A DNA stretch of 64,000 nt, taken from the NCBI GenBank assembly GCA_036504535.1, contig DASXUY010000064.1, forward strand, positions 62,001 to 126,000, in the 5' to 3' direction. The translations under genes and the position numbers were made by a program. The notes beneath the pieces were generated by a model. The model was not told the origin of the DNA. It worked only from the letters and a program-made list of their open reading frames with translations, and did not search any database. The number at the start of each line of letters is the position of its first letter. Within the stretch, counting starts at the first letter, position 1. Positions 58,618 to 64,000 of this stretch are shown one piece after another. Source of the DNA: JARLGU01 sp036504535 (GTDB taxonomy: Bacteria; Armatimonadota; Armatimonadia; Armatimonadales; Capsulimonadaceae).

Positions 58618-59691
58618 ATGAGACGAGGTAATGCAACAACTCTCAGTGACGTGGCGCGTGAAGTAGGTGTCACCCCCATGGCTGTATCCGTTGTTCTCAA
58701 CGGAACGCAATCGCAATCGCGCGTCTCGGATGCGACGCGAGTTCGGATACTTGAGGTGGCAAAGCGCTTGCAGTATCGACCGAACGGTATGGCACGGGGG
58801 CTCGTCCAACGCAAGGTTGACACCATCGGAATTGTAAGTCCAGTCGGAACTGGAAATCTGTACTGGCACGAGATTCTTGACGGAGTCTTGCTTGCCTCAA
58901 GTAGGCACAGACAAAACACATCGATTCTTCCGGTCACCGGATGGGAAGAGAATGCGGAAGCTATCGTTGACTTCGGTGACGGTCGCATCGACTCGGTTCT
59001 ACTGGTATCGCCTCTGCTCGAACCCAATATCGTCGCACGACTGACGTCGCACATTCCCGTGGCGACCATCCATCCCAACTATGAATATGAAGGTGCATTT
59101 AACGTCTATTCCAATGAGAACGACGGAGCTTACGAGGCAACAAAATATCTGATTTCGCAAGGCCACAGAGATATTGCTCATTTCGGTGGGCCCCAGGACT
59201 GGAGCGGTGGACGAGAAAGGATGCTCGGGTATCTCCGAGCCATGAAAGAAGCTGGTCTTGAAATCCGGCCGCATCGACTGTTCCACACGGGTTTCAGCAT
59301 GATGGATGGACGGGCGAGAGCCTATGACATGATCAGGTCGTGCTCAACAACCGAGCTTCCTACCGCAATCTTTTGCGGATCGGATGGCGTTGCGTTTGGC
59401 GTAATGCAAGTACTGGCAGAAGCCGGAATTGCCGTTCCAGACCAAATTTCAATAATTGGCTTTGACGATAACATGTTGTCTCAAATCACAATGCCGCAAA
59501 TTACAACTGTTAGGCAGCCATTTGAGGCCATGGCAAAGGTTGCAGTGGAGAGCCTCGTCACTGAAGTCGCTAATCAATCGGCCAAGCGGCGAAGCGATCC
59601 GGTTGACGATGCTGAAGCGGCTACTCAGCAAACCCGCAAAATCGTATTGCCTGTCGATTTGGTAGTGAGGGAGACAGTTAGAAGGATATAG
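58618..59691 (+). CDS. LacI-family transcriptional regulator (second)
   Basis: 357 residues. The helix-turn-helix and hinge (TTLSDVAREVGVTPMAVSVV, SDATRVRILEVAKRLQYRPN) are nearly those of the LacI at 44436, so its operator is probably also TAGCGCTA-like. The sensor domain is more diverged: GIVSPVGTGNLYWHEILDGV, IDSVLLVSP, GHRDIAHFGGP, TAIFCGSDGVAFGVMQVL, SIIGFDDNMLSQITMPQITT. No TAGCGCTA site is visible in the 150 bases upstream; that stretch is mostly the duplicated end of GH31, so this copy may have lost the original promoter. The DUF1559 copy at 59778 follows. Confidence 0.94.
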   Translation: MRRGNATTLSDVAREVGVTPMAVSVVLNGTQSQSRVSDATRVRILEVAKRLQYRPNGMARGLVQRKVDTIGIVSPVGTGNLYWHEILDGVLLASSRHRQNTSILPVTGWEENAEAIVDFGDGRIDSVLLVSPLLEPNIVARLTSHIPVATIHPNYEYEGAFNVYSNENDGAYEATKYLISQGHRDIAHFGGPQDWSGGRERMLGYLRAMKEAGLEIRPHRLFHTGFSMMDGRARAYDMIRSCSTTELPTAIFCGSDGVAFGVMQVLAEAGIAVPDQISIIGFDDNMLSQITMPQITTVRQPFEAMAKVAVESLVTEVANQSAKRRSDPVDDAEAATQQTRKIVLPVDLVVRETVRRI

Positions 59692-59777
59692 GCTTTTCCA
59701 ACGTCGAGATTATTCATCAGAAGTTGCGTGCCCCCAAACAGACTGGTGGCAGCATCCAGCCCGCTAAGGAGATAATA

Positions 59778-60635
59778 ATGAAGTTACGCACAAAAATGAA
59801 ACCCAAGCATGGTTTTACACTCATAGAATTACTCGTTGTAATTGCTATTATCGCCATACTTGCAGCTATACTTTTCCCCGTGTTTGCAACGGCGCGGGAG
59901 AAGGCGCGACAATCGACCTGCGCATCGAACCTTAAGCAAATAGGCTTAGGACTCTTGCAGTACACGCAGGATAACGATGAGTGCCTTGTCAACGCTTGGT
60001 ACGGACAGGGCGGGTCATACTCCTACTCAAACAATTCTGGGCAAGCCTATAAATGGATGGACGCGATTTATCCGTATGTCAAAAGCGAGAACGTCTTCAA
60101 TTGTCCCGACGACGTCGGCACATTTTCAACAGGCGAAAAGGGAGTAGGCTATCAATACGCCAACAACTATCCCACGACTGCCGGCAGCTACCTGAAATGG
60201 GGAAGCTACGGTCTCAACGCAATGTACTATGGTTACTGCAATACGCAATACGCAGACCAGTGTGGACCAGGAGCGGCAGGCATAGGGACGCCTGCGTCCA
60301 AGCTGTTGACGCCTGATCGAACAATTTGGGTCATGGACTCAACCGCCGGATATGAAGTGGCGCTTGCATATATGCAATACAGTCGAGGCGTTCCTAGCAC
60401 GACCGATGTTCCTGGCTTTACGACGATAGGCAACTGGAACGGAAGCGCCAGGAACGAACAATCGGCAATCTTCCGGCATGCTAATGGTACGCAAGCGAAC
60501 TTCTTATATTGTGATGGACACGCCAAGTCTCGTACGCCTGGAGATGTCCTCGACACGCCCATAGCGTCACAAGATCGCTATGGTAATAATTCGAAGTATC
60601 CGCAATGGACTATGTACGGGTACGGTAGTAAATAA
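59778..60635 (+). CDS. DUF1559 pseudopilin-like protein (tandem copy 2)
   Basis: 285 residues from the ATG at 59778, six bases after AAGGAG; an in-frame start at 59724 is less likely. HGFTLIELLVVIAIIAILAA, VFATAREKARQSTCASNLKQ and HANGTQANFLYCDGHAKSRT are the family landmarks. Nearly the same protein as 57609-58466, with small changes concentrated in the exposed middle region (GQGGSYSYSNN, FSTGEKGVGYQYANN). It is 86 bases after the LacI stop, so probably the same transcript. A structured RNA region follows. Confidence 0.93.
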   Translation: MKLRTKMKPKHGFTLIELLVVIAIIAILAAILFPVFATAREKARQSTCASNLKQIGLGLLQYTQDNDECLVNAWYGQGGSYSYSNNSGQAYKWMDAIYPYVKSENVFNCPDDVGTFSTGEKGVGYQYANNYPTTAGSYLKWGSYGLNAMYYGYCNTQYADQCGPGAAGIGTPASKLLTPDRTIWVMDSTAGYEVALAYMQYSRGVPSTTDVPGFTTIGNWNGSARNEQSAIFRHANGTQANFLYCDGHAKSRTPGDVLDTPIASQDRYGNNSKYPQWTMYGYGSK

Positions 60636-60724
60636 GCAATCGGGGCGTCAGAATTCCCGATTATTGAGATGCGTGGCGTAGACAATCAAACATAACCCTA
60701 CCGCACACCGAATACATCAGCACT

Positions 60725-60815
60725 TGCTGCCGCATCGCAACCCATAAGGCGTGATCGCCTTATAGCCAGGGACATGGGAAGAATTTCCCTGAACCCAGTG
60801 GTCGATGCGGCGGCA
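60725..60815 (+). ncRNA. Long folded RNA region: leader element or complex terminator
   Basis: TGCTGCCGCATCG (60725-60737) can pair with CGATGCGGCGGCA (60803-60815) over 13 bp (one G-U). Inside the 65-base loop are ATAAGGCG/CGCCTTAT (60744-60763, 4-base loop) and a stem of GGGAA with TTCCC (60775-60789), giving a three-way junction. An alternative pairing CAGGGA/TCCCTG competes with the second hairpin. The right arm is followed by TATTTTAT and, 24 bases later, by the ATG at 60839. It may terminate the DUF1559 transcript, or be a regulatory leader of the GH-A gene. It does not match any riboswitch consensus I know. Confidence 0.5.
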
Positions 60816-60838
60816 TATTTTATCGAGATTAGAACGAC

Positions 60839-63178
60839 ATGAACAAACTAGCCGTCACTGTAGTCTGCCTCGCGACTTCATCAATCGTCGCAGCATCCCT
60901 TTGCGAAGCCCAGACCTTGCCTCAAACGGATCTTAAGCCGTTTGAGTTATCTCTCACAATCGACGCGGTCAAGACGACCGGGTTAATCAACCCAAAGATG
61001 CTTGGGGGTACCAATGTTGCCTACTGGAACACGGCTGCGACGTTTACGCATCCCGTTTCGGTGGGCTGGATGAAAGACATGAAACCCAGCCTAATCCGAA
61101 TCCCAGGTGGGTCGTGGAGCGACGGCATGATGTGGAACGGAAACGGCGTTCGCGACGCGAAGGGCAACGTGGATGACTCCCGCATTGGTCCCGACGGGTG
61201 GCCAGCCATAGACTATAGTGGATATGCGCCTTCTTTTGGCATGGACAACCGAACACTCAAGCCGGTTGCGGCTGGATTTCACGGCAACGTCGATATACGG
61301 GCAATACAGGATTTTGTGAAGTCGATTGGCGCTCATCCTTACGTTTGTGTCAATGCTGGCAGCGGAAGACCAGTGGATGCGGCCGAATGGGTGCGCTGGA
61401 CCAACATCAAGCGCAAAGATGGAGCCCACTACTGGGAAATCGGCAACGAACTGGACGGTTCGTGGGAGCAGGGTCACATTATACCGAAGACCAATATTGA
61501 GCTGACGGGCGAAATGTACGCTAAGAAGGTGCACGACTTCGCCACAGCCATGAAGGCGGTTGACCCAACCATAGCAATTGGCGGTGCTGCGACCGGAGTA
61601 ACTCCGGGCGGATTCACCGAGCAGATGCTTAAGCTCTACGGAAATGACGTCGACTTCGTGTCTATACACACTTATCCCGGTGCGGAGGGGATGACTCATG
61701 CAGCGGCGCTGGAATCACTCGACAAGATAATCAGCAGCGAAGTGGGGCTGGCTCGAAAATACATCACAATGTACCAGCCTAAGCGAGCCGACAAAATCGA
61801 GATCGGCTACTCGGAGTTTAACCTGCGTACAGGCAGCAGCACATTGTTTAGCGGCCTCTGGATGTCGGAAGCGCTTTCCGCCATGGCGCGCAACGGTGTC
61901 TCTTTCGCAACCCAATGGGACGCGTTTACGCATACACGGCCAATGAAGGACGGTCATGGCCTCATTCTTGGTGATGCGCCGTACGTCCGGAAGGCGCAGT
62001 ATTTCGCGATCAGCCTTTGGAATAACCTTACGGGTACCAAGATCGTATCCTCAACGCTGTCGGATGTCTCTGACGTTCACACTCTCGTGACTCGCAGCGA
62101 TCACAAGATAACCATTCAGTTCATAAACCCAGATAAGGATCGAGCCGCGAACGTCGCCGTCAATCTCGGTAACTTCAAGGCAGCGTCGACGGGAGTTCAG
62201 ACCACTCTATCGTGCGCGAATTACTTTTGGAACAGCGCGAGATCCGAACCCGACTGGAGCCTTGATCCTACAACCGCCAAAATCCACACAGGACGATCGT
62301 TTAGCGTCACAGTTCCACCTCTAGCTGTTAGCTACGTTGTCGTCGCAGATTCACCCGCGTCGAAGATCACAACCCCTGTAGCATCAAGTACAGGCCCTTC
62401 ACTAAAGCTGCTGATGCCCGAATCCGTATACGCTGGCGACGAAACCGAATGCCTCGTCCAAGCCCTCAAGCCTGGGACGACGCAGCCGTACGGATCCCCC
62501 ATTGAGAACGCGACTGTCAGCATTTCGGGCACCGCCGAAATCGACAGGAAGACCGTGCGGTTGGCCGAGTCCATGGGCAGGTTTGTTTTTAAAGCAGGCA
62601 GCCCAGGCCCGGTCACAGTGAAAGCTCAGGTCGGCGGCCAATCTGTTGAAACAACCGTGACTGCACTCTCCTCAGTGCCCCGGCCCGTAGTATTCTGGGA
62701 CTTCACGACACCCGACGTCAGCGACAAACCGACCTTCACGGCAGACTGGCCATTAATTGCCGACTACTCCGTCCGGGCAAACAAGGCAGTCGCCCGCGTG
62801 GATCTTCCGACCGCAGGTGTGACTACAAGCGATAACTCTCGCACCTTGCTACGGATCATGCGGTTTCCGGAACCAAGCAAATTGAACCGCGCAAATATTC
62901 GAGGGATTGTTTTCGACTTGAAGACAAAAGACTTCTCATCGAAAGATCCGAATGCCGCAGTTCAGGTGGTTATGCAGAGCCCCAACAACTACTGGATCGT
63001 CCTGGGGAGCGTTCCGCTTGCTGGCTCATCCGAGTGGAAGTCTCATCAGGTGATGCTTGCCAACGACAAGCAAATCGAATATATGCCCACCTCATACAAC
63101 TTGTGGTTTGTGCTAAGCGCGTCCAAGCCAACGACGGGTACGATTTATATTGATCGCGCAGGGATGATGGTTCGATAA
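60839..63178 (+). CDS. Secreted clan GH-A (GH51-like) glycosidase, second copy
   Basis: 779 residues with a signal peptide (~1-24, SLCEAQ). It parallels the protein at 29506-31830 throughout: LGGTNVAYWNTA, LIRIPGGSWSDGMMWNGNG, DGWPAIDYSGYAPSF, YWEIGNELDGSWEQG (acid/base Glu ~202), FVSIHTYPGAEG, IEIGYSEFNLRTG (nucleophile Glu ~323) and the same two C-terminal sandwich domains (PRPVVFWDFTTPD, GTIYIDRAGMMVR). The stop shares bases with the start of the following GH141-like gene (TAATG), so translation is coupled. Orientation is opposite to the first pair. Family number uncertain. Confidence 0.75.
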   Translation: MNKLAVTVVCLATSSIVAASLCEAQTLPQTDLKPFELSLTIDAVKTTGLINPKMLGGTNVAYWNTAATFTHPVSVGWMKDMKPSLIRIPGGSWSDGMMWNGNGVRDAKGNVDDSRIGPDGWPAIDYSGYAPSFGMDNRTLKPVAAGFHGNVDIRAIQDFVKSIGAHPYVCVNAGSGRPVDAAEWVRWTNIKRKDGAHYWEIGNELDGSWEQGHIIPKTNIELTGEMYAKKVHDFATAMKAVDPTIAIGGAATGVTPGGFTEQMLKLYGNDVDFVSIHTYPGAEGMTHAAALESLDKIISSEVGLARKYITMYQPKRADKIEIGYSEFNLRTGSSTLFSGLWMSEALSAMARNGVSFATQWDAFTHTRPMKDGHGLILGDAPYVRKAQYFAISLWNNLTGTKIVSSTLSDVSDVHTLVTRSDHKITIQFINPDKDRAANVAVNLGNFKAASTGVQTTLSCANYFWNSARSEPDWSLDPTTAKIHTGRSFSVTVPPLAVSYVVVADSPASKITTPVASSTGPSLKLLMPESVYAGDETECLVQALKPGTTQPYGSPIENATVSISGTAEIDRKTVRLAESMGRFVFKAGSPGPVTVKAQVGGQSVETTVTALSSVPRPVVFWDFTTPDVSDKPTFTADWPLIADYSVRANKAVARVDLPTAGVTTSDNSRTLLRIMRFPEPSKLNRANIRGIVFDLKTKDFSSKDPNAAVQVVMQSPNNYWIVLGSVPLAGSSEWKSHQVMLANDKQIEYMPTSYNLWFVLSASKPTTGTIYIDRAGMMVR

Positions 63179-64000
63179 TGAGTGAAGCAACCGGACAGAC
63201 AAAGACAGAAACAAGCAGCCCCTGCGAAAGGTTGATCCACGTAAGCCTTTTCGGCTGTGACGACAATCCAGGCACGAAGGAACAGCCGCTAAAGACGATA
63301 AGCGCGGCTCAATCGGCGGCACGGGCTGCCAAAGTCGTGCAACCTAATGCTGGCGTCACAGTGCTTATCGCCAGTGGAACCTACTATCTTGACGACACTC
63401 TCGTGTTTACGAACCGTGATTCGGGGTCGGCGGATGCTTCGGTCGTATACAAAGCCGAGCCGGGCACTGATGTCATCATCAGCGGCGGGCAAGCCATCAA
63501 GCTTGACTGGGAGCCGTACCGCGACGGTATTATGCGGGCCAGAGTCCCGCGCGACTTCCATACGGACCAGATCTTTGTGAACGGCGAGCTACAAACGATG
63601 GCTCGTTACCCAAATGTGAACTCACTGCAGAGAGTGTTTAATGGCTACGCGGCCGATGCTATTGACCCGGAGCGCGTCGCCAGCTGGAAGGATCCCCGAG
63701 GTGGCTATATCCACGCCATGCACGAGGCGTGGTGGGGCGACATGTCTTATGAGATCACGGGAAAGGCGGAAGATGGCAGCCTCCAATATGCAGGGGGCTG
63801 GCAAAACAATCGGCCAGCGGGAATGCACCGCGATTTTCGGTTCGTCGAAAACGTATTCGAAGAACTGGACGCGCCCGGAGAGTGGTTTCTCGATAAGCAA
63901 GCTGGTTTTATATACTACTACCCGCCAGCAGACGTCGACCTAACAACAGCTCTTGTCGAATTTGTGCGGTTGAAGCATGTCGTCGAACTCATGGGAACGC
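63178..64000 (+). CDS. GH141-like beta-helix protein, N-terminal part (cut by window end)
   Basis: The ATG at 63178 overlaps the stop of the preceding gene, and the frame remains open to the window end (274 codons). It reads IHVSLFGCDDNPGTKEQPL, then a GTYYLDDTLVFTNRDSGS segment, VIISGGQAIKLDWEPYRDG, DFHTDQIFVNGELQTMARYP, GGYIHAMHEAWWGDMSYEIT, GGWQNNRPAGMHRDFRFVEN and FEELDAPGEWFLDKQAGFIY, following the protein at 27046-29463 step by step. Unlike that protein it has no signal peptide: the first 20 residues are polar (MSEATGQTKTETSSPCERLI). Whether it has a PDZ domain lies outside the window. Confidence 0.8.
   Translation, partial: MSEATGQTKTETSSPCERLIHVSLFGCDDNPGTKEQPLKTISAAQSAARAAKVVQPNAGVTVLIASGTYYLDDTLVFTNRDSGSADASVVYKAEPGTDVIISGGQAIKLDWEPYRDGIMRARVPRDFHTDQIFVNGELQTMARYPNVNSLQRVFNGYAADAIDPERVASWKDPRGGYIHAMHEAWWGDMSYEITGKAEDGSLQYAGGWQNNRPAGMHRDFRFVENVFEELDAPGEWFLDKQAGFIYYYPPADVDLTTALVEFVRLKHVVELMGT

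Noticed and set aside
60725..60815. Cobalamin riboswitch, suggested by AGCCAGG near the second hairpin
   Set aside because: The other B12-box features and the conserved core spacing are absent.
1..64000. CRISPR arrays, insertion sequences, integrases, att sites or a replication origin
   Set aside because: No regularly spaced repeats, transposase or recombinase motifs, terminal inverted repeats or DnaA-box clusters were seen. The repeats found are gene duplications.

Overview
The window looks like a chromosomal carbohydrate-degradation region from a member of the Armatimonadota, possibly a Capsulimonas-like bacterium. The main clue is four complete pseudopilin-like DUF1559 proteins carrying the N-terminal GFTLIELL methylation motif, the AREKARQ segment just behind it, and a C-terminal DGHVK motif, together with GntR-HTH/LacI-sensor regulators and many secreted glycoside hydrolases. 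The taxon is an inference from style; no rRNA or marker gene is present. I see no rRNA, intact tRNA, IS element, integrase or CRISPR array.

Layout. (1) 1-5240: the 3' end of a DUF5648-type protein, a large FecR-TPR-beta-barrel protein on the minus strand, then decayed DNA with a sialate O-acetylesterase relic. (2) 5241-10610, minus: two uncharacterised TIM-barrel hydrolase-like proteins flanking a GntR/LacI-type regulator. (3) 10820-21592, plus, from a strong divergent promoter: GntR/LacI regulator, DUF1559 pseudopilin (4-nt overlap), GH71, clan GH-A hydrolase, GH71-SUMF1 fusion, zinc-less MDR oxidoreductase, heparinase II/III-like lyase. (4) 44163-21734, minus: eleven consecutive enzymes in one direction: GH31 alpha-xylosidase, GH42, GH3, GH2, a secreted esterase, a clan GH-A arabinofuranosidase-like enzyme, GH141-like with PDZ, GH29 with CBM32-like domains, GH39 and GH5. 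The set fits a decorated (fuco/galacto/arabino) xyloglucan or a similar hemicellulose. (5) 44436-50640, plus: LacI regulator, DUF1559 pseudopilin, a small putative lipoprotein, a broken polysaccharide deacetylase, GH51 and a nonsense-mutated copy of the small lipoprotein gene. (6) 50640-57424: a GH43 pseudogene (minus), then two plus-strand units (GH43-like + GH127; GH31), each with a TTGACA promoter whose spacer holds a TAGCGCTA palindrome. (7) 57448-60635: a tandem duplication of [GH31 3' end - lacI - DUF1559], the first lacI reduced to a frameshifted remnant. (8) 60725-64000: a strongly folded RNA region, then a second copy of the clan GH-A + GH141-like gene pair, cut by the window end.

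How it works together (inference). Secreted enzymes (GH5, GH29, GH141-like, GH-A, esterase, GH2, GH51) would trim polymer outside the cytoplasm, while enzymes without signal peptides (GH31, GH42, GH3, GH39, GH43-like, GH127) would finish oligosaccharides inside. No transporter (SusC/D, ABC or MFS) is encoded here, so import must be provided elsewhere. The same palindrome in the promoters of lacI, the GH43-GH127 unit and the second GH31 gene defines a probable LacI regulon. A one-component sugar regulator followed directly by a DUF1559 pseudopilin occurs three times, which suggests that pseudopilin expression is tied to particular glycans.
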